Origin: Legionella sp. PC1000
Lineage (GTDB): Bacteria; Pseudomonadota; Gammaproteobacteria; Legionellales; Legionellaceae
Direction: 5' to 3'
NCBI RefSeq assembly: GCF_014109805.1
Contig: NZ_CP059400.1
Coordinates: 2,078,001-2,142,000 of the forward strand
DNA: 64,000 nucleotides
In this document: piece by piece, positions 9,226 to 17,820 of the stretch
Layout: each line of letters starts with the position of its first letter
Position numbering within the stretch: the stretch's first letter is position 1
Notes under the pieces: model-generated
Databases searched by the model: none
Told to the model about the DNA's origin: nothing
Seen by the model: only the letters and a program-made list of their open reading frames with translations
Program-made: the position numbers and the translations under genes

Positions 9226-9654
9226 ATGATGAGTAAAAATTGGCTCGCTGTAGCTTGTGTAGAACATGTTCGTTTAGGCAAATACATAGGTGTTATGCAA
9301 GTTTGTCATGGCAAGCTTGCGCCATTAAAGCGAATAAAACCAAATGACGTTATTATTTATTACTCACCAACAACCAGTTTTCAGGGCAAAGACACTTTGC
9401 GCTCGTTTACAGCTATAGGAATTGTTAGCCCTGGTGAGCCATATCAAGTCACAACGAATCCAGATTTTCGTCCTTTCCGGCGCCATGTACATTGGGCTAA
9501 AGCGCTTGAAATACCCATTGCTCCTTTACTCAATTATCTTGATTTCACCAGAAATAATAAAAATTGGGGTTATCAATTGCGGTATGGATTAATTCAGATG
9601 AGTGAACACGATAAGTTAATTATAGCTTCTGCCATGCAGACTCAATGGTTATAA
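9226..9654 (+). CDS. EVE domain protein
   Basis: A 142-residue single-domain protein of the EVE (PUA-like) superfamily. The start NWLAVACVEHVRLG, the middle PNDVIIYYSPTT and the RRHVHWAKA segment match the EVE pattern, in which a pocket binds modified bases. EVE proteins are thought to recognise modified DNA or RNA. The gene lies 22 bases before the GyrI-like gene, so they may be co-transcribed. No catalytic motif is expected. Either of the two adjacent ATG codons at 9226/9229 could be the start. Confidence 0.85.
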   Translation: MMSKNWLAVACVEHVRLGKYIGVMQVCHGKLAPLKRIKPNDVIIYYSPTTSFQGKDTLRSFTAIGIVSPGEPYQVTTNPDFRPFRRHVHWAKALEIPIAPLLNYLDFTRNNKNWGYQLRYGLIQMSEHDKLIIASAMQTQWL

Positions 9655-9676
9655 CCTAACAAGAGAGAGTATTATA

Positions 9677-10141
9677 ATGCAAATTACACCAGAACTTATT
9701 AAAGTCGAAGCGTTTCAAGTATCAGGATTATGCGAACGAACCAAAAATGCCAATGAATTTAATCCTCAAACAGCAAAATTACCAACTCTTTGGCAAAGAT
9801 TTTATGCTTCACAAATAGCCATGAACAAACCTGATTCACCGATCTATGGGGTATATTCTAATTATGAATCAAATACTAAAGGGTTTTATACCGTAACTGC
9901 TGGAATTGAGACTAGGAATTCGGAAATAATAAATTCTTTTTATACTGTCATTATAAATAAAGGGAATTATCTTGTTTTTAAAAACTCAGGTCCAATGCCC
10001 AAAGCAATCATCGAAACCTGGCAAGCAATTTGGCATTTTTTTGATACTCAATCCGATATTTCCAGGGTATATGAGACAGATTTTGAAGTGTATTTGGGGC
10101 AAGAACAATGTGCTGTCTATATTGGTGTTAATATGTCTTAG
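9677..10141 (+). CDS. GyrI-like / AraC effector-binding domain protein
   Basis: A 154-residue stand-alone small-molecule-binding domain (GyrI-like, related to the integron Cass2 and Bacterial_Tox_Resist_E fold). Typical segments are the leading AFQVSGLCERTKNAN, the LPTLWQRFY helix, the IYGVYSNYES strand and the C-terminal WQAIWHFF...FEVYLG. The family binds hydrophobic or cationic compounds. A good ribosome site (AAGAGAGAG) precedes the ATG. It lies directly behind the EVE gene. Confidence 0.85.
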   Translation: MQITPELIKVEAFQVSGLCERTKNANEFNPQTAKLPTLWQRFYASQIAMNKPDSPIYGVYSNYESNTKGFYTVTAGIETRNSEIINSFYTVIINKGNYLVFKNSGPMPKAIIETWQAIWHFFDTQSDISRVYETDFEVYLGQEQCAVYIGVNMS

Positions 10142-10213
10142 CAGTAAAGTTTATTGTGTTCATTACTCACTTGTGATAAATCATCTCCTGTCTTAAAAAT
10201 TGGCGGAGTAACT

Positions 10214-10897
10214 ATGATTATTGCAGTATTTTCTTTAGGGCAATTCATTTCTTCAAAACTGGATTTGTTAAAGTTAGGATTTCAGGAATGGTTTAAAACA
10301 CAGAAAAAAGAAGATGTTTCTGGTGAGATTGTTTGGAAATGGATGGCTGATAATTTGGCGCCTTTAAGAGTGGGAGAAATAACCCTCAAGCAATTTTGTG
10401 ATAAATTCAATGAACATTTTCAAGTGAATATGACATTTACTGAATTCAGTAAGATTTTTAACTCCATGTGCACTCTGGATAAAGCATCCTTAGATCGAGT
10501 AGCAAAGTTTAAAGGATTTTTAGAGGAACATGATGGTGTTAAATTTGTTCTAGTGTCGCACACAAATTACTCTCATTTATATTATATTTTGTCACAACTC
10601 CCAAAGTTAATTCCAGAAACTGCAGTTATTAGTGATGATAAGTGGAGTGAGAGTGAACAAATTTTATTTGCCCCATCAATGTCTTCAAAATGTACAGAGC
10701 ATCCTGATACACTCAAGTATGCATTGAAAAAACTTAAAATAGATAAAGAGGATCATGTTATTTCTTTTTTAAATACTATCAAGGCATATGACCATCCCCA
10801 TTTTAGCTATGTTGATCCAGGTAAAGATTTGGAAAAAGTTGCTGAGACTGTTGAGAGTTTGCAGGAATCAAAAAAAACTGTCGTTTATAGTGTATAA
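10214..10897 (+). CDS. HAD-like protein lacking the nucleophilic aspartate
   Basis: A protein of 227 residues. The start at 10214 is preferred because a GGAG ribosome site lies 9 bases upstream; an earlier in-frame ATG at 10154 has none. The layout follows YihX-type HAD phosphatases: an opening beta strand IIAVFSLGQFIS aligned with the usual IxFDLGGVL, a helical cap with a KQFCDKFNEHF segment, then FVLVSHTNYSHL matching the motif II strand (usually SNTN). The nucleophile Asp is Ser7, so hydrolase activity is unlikely. This suggests a binding or regulatory protein. The alignment is by eye; the fold assignment is moderately secure. Confidence 0.65.
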   Translation: MIIAVFSLGQFISSKLDLLKLGFQEWFKTQKKEDVSGEIVWKWMADNLAPLRVGEITLKQFCDKFNEHFQVNMTFTEFSKIFNSMCTLDKASLDRVAKFKGFLEEHDGVKFVLVSHTNYSHLYYILSQLPKLIPETAVISDDKWSESEQILFAPSMSSKCTEHPDTLKYALKKLKIDKEDHVISFLNTIKAYDHPHFSYVDPGKDLEKVAETVESLQESKKTVVYSV

Positions 10898-10959
10898 ATA
10901 ACTCATTATTTTAGGTGCAGGGAAACAGGCCAGTTAAGGAAGGTATCTCTGCCCCAGTT

Positions 10960-11904
10960 TCACTTAATGACCACATGTGACTCTTCATGAGCCTGCACGA
11001 AAGGATAAACAAATGTTGCCTCATGTTTGTTATAAAACATGTTGGTGAGAAAAGAGTTGGGTATTTTTTGAAATTGCTTTAGTGTAGATAACTCAATTTT
11101 ACCTTGCAATTTTATGGTAAAAATCATTTGTTTTGCCTTCCCAGACTCTATCCATTTCATAATGAGTGCATAAGCGCGATCGGGATAGCAGGCTACATCA
11201 GATAAAACCCAATCATAGTTTTGTTCCAATTGCGCTGGTTCGAGAGCAAAAGCACTTTGTTGCAAGGAAGTAACGCGGGGTAATTGTGCAATTTTAGGAT
11301 CTAATAACGCTTTATCAACAGCAGTTACGGACGCGCCTAATGAGTGCATAACATAAGTCCATCCTCCTGGTGAAGCCCCTAAATCCAGGGCTTCATCGCC
11401 TGGTTTGGGATATTTTCCTAAAAGCGTGAGCGCCTCCCAAAGTTTTAAGTAAGCCCGATTGGGAGGATTTATTTTATCTTCGATAAAATAGCATTTTCCT
11501 TGAGGCCATTTTTTCTGACGTTTTACACTATAAATCAATGTATTATTATCTAACAGAGCAAAGGCACCTATTGACGGAATTTCAGACTCAAAAGGAAAAT
11601 GACGTTCGAGCGGGGGAAGCTTACGCAATTGCTCTTCGATTAATCGAGAACGTCTTATATGAGAAATAGGATGTAAGTACCAGAATTTCCCAGCTTGGCG
11701 CAAAATTCTTACCGCTTCTGAAATGGATTGAAAACTTACTTTTTGTGGTTCTAACCAAATATCTTGTGCAAAGCATACATCCAGTCTTTTATGGGATGAA
11801 AAAATTAAATCTTCTGTTTTATATAAAACATCGTCCAATTCTTCTGAAAGAAGGGAAAGAAACTCAGGTTTGGACACATACACAGCAGCAATTTTTTTTT
11901 CCAT
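10960..11904 (-). CDS. RlmM-like FtsJ-family 2'-O-methyltransferase
   Basis: A 314-residue SAM-dependent RNA methyltransferase. The Rossmann motif LDLGASPGGWTYVMHSLG (about residues 174-191) is the RrmJ/FtsJ signature, followed by VTAVDKALLD. The catalytic K-D-K-E set is suggested by Asp in LSDVACYPD, Lys in FTIKLQG and Glu in NKHEATFVYPF. The N-terminal 150 residues form a THUMP-like region. This arrangement fits RlmM (23S rRNA C2498 2'-O-methylation), although the N-terminal domain is divergent and the protein is shorter than the Escherichia coli enzyme, so the target base is inferred only. It converges with the HAD-like gene. Confidence 0.85.
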   Translation of the reverse strand: MEKKIAAVYVSKPEFLSLLSEELDDVLYKTEDLIFSSHKRLDVCFAQDIWLEPQKVSFQSISEAVRILRQAGKFWYLHPISHIRRSRLIEEQLRKLPPLERHFPFESEIPSIGAFALLDNNTLIYSVKRQKKWPQGKCYFIEDKINPPNRAYLKLWEALTLLGKYPKPGDEALDLGASPGGWTYVMHSLGASVTAVDKALLDPKIAQLPRVTSLQQSAFALEPAQLEQNYDWVLSDVACYPDRAYALIMKWIESGKAKQMIFTIKLQGKIELSTLKQFQKIPNSFLTNMFYNKHEATFVYPFVQAHEESHVVIK

Positions 11905-12058
11905 AAGTTCGGATGCCTAAATTTTGTTAAAAGAGGCGATCTTACCATTATGAGCTCATGGGAAACGAGTCCTATGCAGTTAAAAATAATAGTATGGTAA
12001 ATAGAGTTTGTACTATACTGAATAAAATTATAATGCTGACCAATAAAGGGAATTAATA

Positions 12059-12799
12059 ATGGAAAAAAAAACTGTTCTTATTACAGGGGCTCTTACTGGA
12101 ATTGGTAAAGCAGTTGCTTTTGCTTTTGCCCATGAAGGTGCAAATATTGTAATTTCTGGACGTAAACAAGAAGTTGGGGAGTCTTTAGCAAAGGAACTGC
12201 GCACGCTTGGCGTAGATGTGGTATTTATTCGGACTGATGTACGTTACGATGATGAAGTGAAAGCGCTTATAGATGACACAGTAAAACGTTTTGGTCATTT
12301 GGATGTAGCTGTTAATAATGCTGGAACAGAAGGAATAACTGGGCCATTTATAGAGCAGACCATAGAAAATTATCATTCCATTTTTGATACAAATGTATTT
12401 GGCGTTTTTTTATGCATTAAGTATGAGCTCAAAGCGATGATGTCGCAAGGCTCTGGATGTATCATTAATCTCTCATCCATCGCCGGTCAAAAGGGGGTGC
12501 CTGGGGCATCAATTTATTGTGCCTCGAAACATGCGGTTGAAGGATTTACAAAAGTTGCTGCGCTCGAAGCAGCTGCAGGCAATGTTCGAGTCAACGCAGT
12601 AGCTCCTGGTCCAATTAGTACAGATATGTTCGAGCGTTTTACAGGCACTGAGGAAAATAAAGCCGCTTTTCTTGAAATGGTGCCTTTAAAACGGGCAGGT
12701 CATCCTGAAGAAGTGGCTCAAAGCATTGTCTTTTTGGCTTCAGATAAGGCATCTTACATTACTGGAAAAGTGCTTGGAATCGATGGTGGTATGTTCTAA
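12059..12799 (+). CDS. Short-chain dehydrogenase/reductase (classical SDR)
   Basis: A 246-residue classical SDR. The cofactor loop TGALTGIGKAVA is at residues 9-20, with the VNNAGTEG segment at about 88-95. The catalytic Ser is in NLSSIAGQ and the Tyr-x-x-x-Lys is in IYCASKHAVEG. The C-terminal LASDKASYITGKVLGIDGGMF is the usual end of glucose-dehydrogenase/FabG-like enzymes. The Arg in VISGRKQ suggests NADP preference. A strong ribosome site (AAAGGGA) precedes the ATG. Its stop overlaps that of the convergent ureohydrolase gene by two bases. The substrate is unknown. Confidence 0.92.
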   Translation: MEKKTVLITGALTGIGKAVAFAFAHEGANIVISGRKQEVGESLAKELRTLGVDVVFIRTDVRYDDEVKALIDDTVKRFGHLDVAVNNAGTEGITGPFIEQTIENYHSIFDTNVFGVFLCIKYELKAMMSQGSGCIINLSSIAGQKGVPGASIYCASKHAVEGFTKVAALEAAAGNVRVNAVAPGPISTDMFERFTGTEENKAAFLEMVPLKRAGHPEEVAQSIVFLASDKASYITGKVLGIDGGMF

Positions 12800-13674
12800 A
12801 TAACACTATAAAATTCCTTTAAGATTCGTGCTGCTGATAATGCCGTGCTATGAGTGCGATCCAGCGATGGAATCAGTTCACTTATATCCATTCCAATAAA
12901 AGTAAAATGGTGCTGGAGGAGATGCAGTAAGCAAATGATCTGATTAACATCAGGACCTCCAGGATAAGGACTTTCTACTGCGGGTGCACATGCAGGATTT
13001 AACCCATCAAGATCAATAGAAAAATAGAGGTATTTAAGTCCATAAAATTGAGTGATAATTTTTTGAGCCATTATTTCCATATTGGTATTGCAAAATTCGC
13101 TCCCCATGATAATACCTATGTCGGGATGATAACGGGATAACCCAGACACCTCACTTTCAGTAAATTGCCGGATACCCAATAACATAATTTGACGAGGAAT
13201 TAATGAGGGCAGTAGGAAACCATGATGTAATATAGAGCTGTATGAGAGTATGTCTTGCGCTTCACAATCAGGATGCGCATCAAGATAGATTACCCCATAC
13301 TCACCAGGTATTGCTTGATCTAAGGCTTTGAGTGCAGCATATTTAATTACATGATCGCCACCCAGACAAATGGGTTTTTTGTTGTTTTTTATTAATTTAT
13401 AAAAATGGGTTGATACAATTTCTATTTCATTTGCTAAGTTATGGTTTGCTACTTCCAGATTTCCTGCATCCAACAGTTCATCTCCTGGTTTGAAATTTTC
13501 TGGAAAGGAGTACAAGCGATTATCCACTCTACGAATAAAATCTGCTGAAAATTCGTCTTGAGTTGATGTACCGGAAAAGGTAGGGGCGGTCCCAGCGCTT
13601 TGGGTATTGACACCAAAAATTACAGCTTTAGCCTTTTCATAATCATAACACGTAGCATAGCTCAATTGAGGCAT
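12796..13674 (-). CDS. Ureohydrolase (arginase/agmatinase/formimidoylglutamase family)
   Basis: A 292-residue dimanganese hydrolase. The metal ligands are in place: His in CLGGDHVIKYA, the Asp-x-His-x-Asp set in YLDAHPDCEA, and the two aspartates of SIDLDGLNPACAPAVESP, followed by PGG. The substrate (agmatine, arginine, guanidinobutyrate or formimidoylglutamate) cannot be read from these motifs. The gene is divergent from a LysR-type regulator 87 bases away, the usual arrangement for an amino-acid catabolic gene and its activator. Its 3' end overlaps the SDR gene tail to tail. Confidence 0.9.
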   Translation of the reverse strand: MPQLSYATCYDYEKAKAVIFGVNTQSAGTAPTFSGTSTQDEFSADFIRRVDNRLYSFPENFKPGDELLDAGNLEVANHNLANEIEIVSTHFYKLIKNNKKPICLGGDHVIKYAALKALDQAIPGEYGVIYLDAHPDCEAQDILSYSSILHHGFLLPSLIPRQIMLLGIRQFTESEVSGLSRYHPDIGIIMGSEFCNTNMEIMAQKIITQFYGLKYLYFSIDLDGLNPACAPAVESPYPGGPDVNQIICLLHLLQHHFTFIGMDISELIPSLDRTHSTALSAARILKEFYSVI

Positions 13675-13761
13675 TTTAAATCTCCACTAGTTTAAGCCGT
13701 TATTGTAATTTGAGATTTTTGATATGTATAATTCATTATTTTAATAAATTGATAAATAATT

Positions 13762-14625
13762 TTGATATTACTTGATCCGCAATTAGTAGCTTTTGAAGCA
13801 ATTGTTCGTGAAGGTACAGTGCATGCTGCTGCAGAATCGCTTTTTCTAACCCAAACAGCAGTCACTCAGCGGTTACGTCAGTTAGAGCAAAAGCTAAAGA
13901 CCACATTATTTATTCGTAGTCGACGCGGTATGCTATTAACTGCAGAGGGAGAGCAGTTGCATCGTTATTGTCAACGTGTAACAGAAATGAGCAGTGCTGT
14001 ATTAACAAGTATTCAGGGAGCTGGAACTTTATCGAATTTGCGGATCAAAATTGCAGGTCCAGCAAGTGTAATGCGCTCACGCATTATTCCTCAATGTAAG
14101 GAAATAATGAAAGAATTTCCTAAGTTACATATGACATTTCTAATTGATGACCATATGGATATAAGTCATCAGCTCAAGTCTGGAGCCTTTGATCTAGTTA
14201 TTTTATCCCCAGAACAAGTGACCCAGGAAATGGTAAGCAAACCGTTACAACCAGAACACTATTTATTGGTCTGCTCGGTGCAATGGGAGCATCGTAAGTT
14301 AATTGATATAATCTCGAATGAAAAAATAATTGATTTCGGACAAGACGACCAAATGACTTTTTCTTATTTGAAAAAATATAAATTATTAAAATACATTCAA
14401 ACAGAGCGACATTTTATCAATAATACAGAAAGTATTGCGCAATTATTTATTAATGAATTGGGTTATGGTGTTCTTTCCAAAGAGTTTGCTGCTTCCTATA
14501 TTAAGTCAGGGGAGCTACTTGTTATTAATGAGGGTAAATCGTACCTTAATCCTATTTCATTAGCTTGGTATCCAAGATCTGAACAACCAGCCTACTTTTC
14601 TGCTATAATACATGCCATAAACTAA
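13762..14625 (+). CDS. LysR-family transcriptional regulator (ArgP-like)
   Basis: A 287-residue LysR regulator. The N-terminal winged helix reads FEAIVREGTVHAAAESLFLTQTAVTQ in segments, with TQTAVTQRLRQLEQKL as the recognition and linker helix. A periplasmic-binding-like effector domain covers about 90-287. The overall pattern resembles ArgP/IciA proteins that sense basic amino acids, which fits the divergent ureohydrolase as target. The start is a TTG at 13762, since no suitable ATG lies before the HTH. The regulatory link is inferred from gene order. Confidence 0.88.
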   Translation: MILLDPQLVAFEAIVREGTVHAAAESLFLTQTAVTQRLRQLEQKLKTTLFIRSRRGMLLTAEGEQLHRYCQRVTEMSSAVLTSIQGAGTLSNLRIKIAGPASVMRSRIIPQCKEIMKEFPKLHMTFLIDDHMDISHQLKSGAFDLVILSPEQVTQEMVSKPLQPEHYLLVCSVQWEHRKLIDIISNEKIIDFGQDDQMTFSYLKKYKLLKYIQTERHFINNTESIAQLFINELGYGVLSKEFAASYIKSGELLVINEGKSYLNPISLAWYPRSEQPAYFSAIIHAIN

Positions 14626-14654
14626 CTAATTATATGTTTTTTAATTGTTTATTA

Positions 14655-15086
14655 TCAGAGTTCTCCATAATAGGTCATGGCCTGAAGACCTAAGGCTGCG
14701 CCCAATTTTTGGGCGGCAGAAATGAAACTGCAAAAAGCGATTAATTCCGCAATTTCAGCTTCAGAAAAAAAATTTTTTAATCGTGTTATCTCGTTTTTAT
14801 CGACAGACTCATGAGCTATTGAAAATAGATTTGCAAACCTTAATGCTTCAATGAGGCGCTCACCTTTTGGGTTTTGATCAGGTGGTCCCGCCTTTGCCAT
14901 ACAATAATGACATTGATTATTAAAGGCTAGGACCCGTCTCACTTGCTCTAAAAAATCAGCTTCGAATGTCTTACTTTGACAAAAAGCGGCCTCCAATTTC
15001 TCCCATTGATTCAGTATCTCAGGAGCGTGCCCCAAAAGACGTTCAAAAGGAGTTGTTCCATGCCTTGATAATTGGATGAATGACAT
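14655..15086 (-). CDS. AhpD-like carboxymuconolactone decarboxylase family protein
   Basis: A 143-residue all-helical protein. The redox/active-site motif CHYCMAKAG (Cys-x-x-Cys, about residues 57-65) sits in the helix typical of AhpD-like CMD proteins, which act in peroxide defence or as small-molecule decarboxylases. The upstream NQ and downstream GERLIEALRFANLF region follow the family. It converges with the LysR gene. Substrate unknown. Confidence 0.8.
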   Translation of the reverse strand: MSFIQLSRHGTTPFERLLGHAPEILNQWEKLEAAFCQSKTFEADFLEQVRRVLAFNNQCHYCMAKAGPPDQNPKGERLIEALRFANLFSIAHESVDKNEITRLKNFFSEAEIAELIAFCSFISAAQKLGAALGLQAMTYYGEL

Positions 15087-15191
15087 ATTAAATTTTCGCT
15101 TTATTTCTTATTCGATGTAACCAGTATATCCCTACAGGGAGGATTTTAAAATTTAGATAGGATGAATTAAAGATCTATCAGATACGATGCT

Positions 15192-15220
15192 GATGAAAAA
15201 GACAATGAGTCTTTTTCATC
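15192..15220 (-). terminator. Stem-loop behind the HPF gene
   Basis: A perfect 12-bp stem (GATGAAAAAGAC / GTCTTTTTCATC) with a 5-base loop lies 10 bases beyond the HPF stop codon. There is no long U tract after it, so it may act as a factor-assisted terminator or mRNA-stabilising hairpin. Confidence 0.5.
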
Positions 15221-15229
15221 AAACGTTAT

Positions 15230-15784
15230 TTATTCTACATACACAGTACTTGCGGCCGGGCCATCATTACTTTTTGCTTCAACAAAAGAAACTCTTTTTC
15301 CAACCTCCAATTTATTAAAATCATAGTCGATGACACTTTTACTGGTAAAACGAAGTCTTCGACCATCAATTGTTTCAATAAAACCATAGTCAGCAATAGG
15401 GGCGATTTCGCGAATAAATCCCTCAGGAGGTTGTTCGTGATGTTTTACTTCACCCCGTTGTTTATGAACGTATTTTTTAAGTTGACGTGTCATAGCAAGA
15501 AATTTATCTCTTATTGCAACATATACGTCTTCATGAGCATGATTTTCTGCAAGATCTCGATTGACTACCAACTCTGCATTGGGAACCATAAGATCAATAC
15601 GTACATGATAAATTTTCCCTTTATTATGATGCTTATGTGTTTCAATACTTACATTACAATTTATAATTCCATCAAAATACTTCCCTAATTTTTCGGCATG
15701 TTTGCGTGCATTATCCTCAATAGCTTGAGAGTGCCTTAGATTATTAAATACTATTTGTATAGGAAAATGTACTGAATTCTTCAT
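15230..15784 (-). CDS. HPF/RaiA-type ribosome-associated factor fused to a cold-shock-like domain
   Basis: A 184-residue protein in two parts. Residues about 4-105 are the HPF/RaiA ribosome hibernation fold (IQIVFNNLRHSQAIEDNARKH in segments, then ETHKHHNKGKIYHVRIDL and HEDVYVAIRDKFLAMTRQLKKY). Residues about 120-184 form an OB-fold cold-shock-type domain (GFIREIAPIADYGFIET...VGKRVSFVEAKSNDGPAA). The first part binds between the ribosomal subunits during stationary phase; the CSD part would contact RNA. A strong ribosome site (AAGGAG) precedes the ATG. It lies 42 bases behind the CBS-domain gene and is probably co-transcribed. Confidence 0.88.
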   Translation of the reverse strand: MKNSVHFPIQIVFNNLRHSQAIEDNARKHAEKLGKYFDGIINCNVSIETHKHHNKGKIYHVRIDLMVPNAELVVNRDLAENHAHEDVYVAIRDKFLAMTRQLKKYVHKQRGEVKHHEQPPEGFIREIAPIADYGFIETIDGRRLRFTSKSVIDYDFNKLEVGKRVSFVEAKSNDGPAASTVYVE

Positions 15785-15826
15785 TGTGTGCTCCTTATAT
15801 CGTATACATCAATATCGTTTTTAAAG

Positions 15827-16276
15827 CTATGTTCTTTGTCTTGCTTCTTTTTTTTGTTGAAGCTTAACCACATCAACTACGTTGACCATTGTTTCAGCCA
15901 GAATTTCAATAAAATCATCCAGAGTAATTATACCTATGAGGGTTTTATCATTATCAACAACTGGTAAGCGGCGGATTTTTTTTGAATGCATCATTTCAAG
16001 CGCATCAAAAAGACTGTCATTTTCATAGACATAGGTAAAAGGTTCTGTGAGAATATCTCGGACTAACAATGAGTCAGGCTTCACTCCTGCTGCCATGACT
16101 TCAATAACCAAATCACGATCAGTAACGATGCCTATGGGTACTTTTTTGTTCTTTTGTTCTTCAAGTAAAATCAAGTCACCAACATGATAGGAGCGCATGA
16201 GTTCTGCAGCATTTTTTACTGATTCATTGCCGTTGATAACAACTACATTCCGGTTACAGTATTCGCCAACTCTCAT
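15827..16276 (-). CDS. CBS-domain protein
   Basis: A pair of CBS domains (Bateman module), 149 residues from the ATG at 16276, chosen because a GGGAGA ribosome site lies just upstream; an upstream in-frame ATG adds 20 residues of poor quality. CBS1 covers about 7-65 (VKNAAELMRSYHVGDLILL, PIGIVTDRDLV), CBS2 about 75-130 (LFDALEMMHSKKIRRLPVVD, LIGIITLDDFIE). Such modules bind AMP, ATP or similar nucleotides. Co-transcription with the HPF gene suggests an energy-state link to ribosome hibernation, which is an inference. Confidence 0.88.
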   Translation of the reverse strand: MRVGEYCNRNVVVINGNESVKNAAELMRSYHVGDLILLEEQKNKKVPIGIVTDRDLVIEVMAAGVKPDSLLVRDILTEPFTYVYENDSLFDALEMMHSKKIRRLPVVDNDKTLIGIITLDDFIEILAETMVNVVDVVKLQQKKEARQRT

Positions 16277-16475
16277 AAAGGTCTCCCAAAATAATAGTTG
16301 TATTAGTTTTTCTTCGTAAATAAAGTACTTTACCAAGCAGAAAAGTACTTCATAATCACTACGTCGAACTACGAATTGACCGCAGGGAAAACGAAAAGTT
16401 AAATAATTTATTATCTGTTTTTAGTATAGTATATAAAACCCGAACCCGGGTTGATTCAAGCGAATTAGTCTTTAT

Positions 16476-17687
16476 TTAAGCTGATATAGAGGAAATATGC
16501 GGTTGATTCTTGAGAAATTTATAATGAAACAAGTAAAGATTAACCAGTAAAAATAATAGCGTCAAACCCAAAGAAAAAAACAAATTACTTCCTAACAGGA
16601 TAAGAATAGATAAGGCTAAAATTGAGCGTATCAACTCAGGAATTAAGATTTTCTGTTTGCCATTGGCGATTGAGCCAAGTATATAAAGAGTAAATAGAAT
16701 AAATACTCCAATAAACCAAGAACTTAAAGCGCTTGATGTGAATGTAAATGAGAGATAAGCATATAAACTGATTGCAAGTGCTATGTTTAATAGCATATAG
16801 AGCTTAGGAGATGTTCTGTTTTTGGCATTAACAATTCTTTTTGGGAGGTGTTGATTTTGGTTTTGCAGATGATGAATTATCCATTCTGGAGGCATAAAAA
16901 ACGCTTTAATTACATCCAGTTTTTTTAGATTTTTTCCATAATACACTACATCTTTAATCACTTTAATATTGGCATAAAAGGGATTCCATGAGTCTAAGGG
17001 CTCGGTTACTCCGTATTCTACAGGAGCATTTTCTGGTTCGAAGGTTCCAAAAAGTTTATCCCAAATAATTAAACTTCCTGCGTAGTTTTTATCTATATAT
17101 TGTGGGTTTTTACCGTGATGTACTCTATGATGAGAAGGTGTGTTAAATATTTTTTCAAACCATCCCATTCGGTTAATCGATTCGGTATGGATCCAAAATT
17201 GATAAATAGTATTTAACGAGGAAACTATGACAAACATCCAAGTTGGAAAACCAATTAAGGCCAGGGGCAGATAAAAAATCCAAGACGTTAGCGTTTGCCA
17301 ATACCCCTGTCTTAATGCGACCGATAGATTAAAACATTCACTTTGGTGATGAACAGAATGTCCTATCCAAAAAAAATTACACCGGTGACTTGCCCGATGA
17401 TACCAGTAATAACAAAAATCAGCACTAAGCCACAGCATAAGCCAGGAACTAATCGAATGAGGGTTAATAGAAAAAAAAGCGAAGTGCTCGTATAAATAAT
17501 AATACCCGAATATTATTAGCCCTCTTACCGGCAGAGCGGCAATTTCCTCAAATATACCCGTAGTGAAATTATTAATAGAATCATTGAATTGATATACATT
17601 TGATTTTTTATAATAGGCAAAGGTCCATTCAATACCTATTAAAATCAAAAATATAGGCGCAGCAAATACGATTAAACTAATTTCCAT
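16476..17687 (-). CDS. Sterol desaturase / fatty acid hydroxylase family membrane protein
   Basis: A 403-residue multi-pass membrane protein of the di-iron hydroxylase superfamily. The histidine clusters are complete: HRASH (HxxxH), HSVHH (HxxHH), then HHRVHH (HxxHH) after a hydrophobic loop. N-terminal helices (residues 5-22, 55-70) and a long C-terminal extension (about 290-403) with four more predicted helices are visible. The family hydroxylates lipids such as sterols, fatty acids or ether lipids. The exact substrate cannot be told. It stands between the CBS/HPF unit and the pilBCD operon, all on the same strand, but its 133-base upstream gap suggests its own promoter. Confidence 0.88.
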   Translation of the reverse strand: MEISLIVFAAPIFLILIGIEWTFAYYKKSNVYQFNDSINNFTTGIFEEIAALPVRGLIIFGYYYLYEHFAFFSINPHSISSWLMLWLSADFCYYWYHRASHRCNFFWIGHSVHHQSECFNLSVALRQGYWQTLTSWIFYLPLALIGFPTWMFVIVSSLNTIYQFWIHTESINRMGWFEKIFNTPSHHRVHHGKNPQYIDKNYAGSLIIWDKLFGTFEPENAPVEYGVTEPLDSWNPFYANIKVIKDVVYYGKNLKKLDVIKAFFMPPEWIIHHLQNQNQHLPKRIVNAKNRTSPKLYMLLNIALAISLYAYLSFTFTSSALSSWFIGVFILFTLYILGSIANGKQKILIPELIRSILALSILILLGSNLFFSLGLTLLFLLVNLYLFHYKFLKNQPHISSISA

Positions 17688-17820
17688 ATCAATCCTTTAG
17701 CTTAATGTGAGCTAAATAAAAACATTCTTTATTTTGTTTCAATTATATTTAGATTGTAAATGCTGAAATTAATATTTACCAATATTTTAAAGTATTAAGC
17801 GTGAGAGCTAAGTATTTTTG

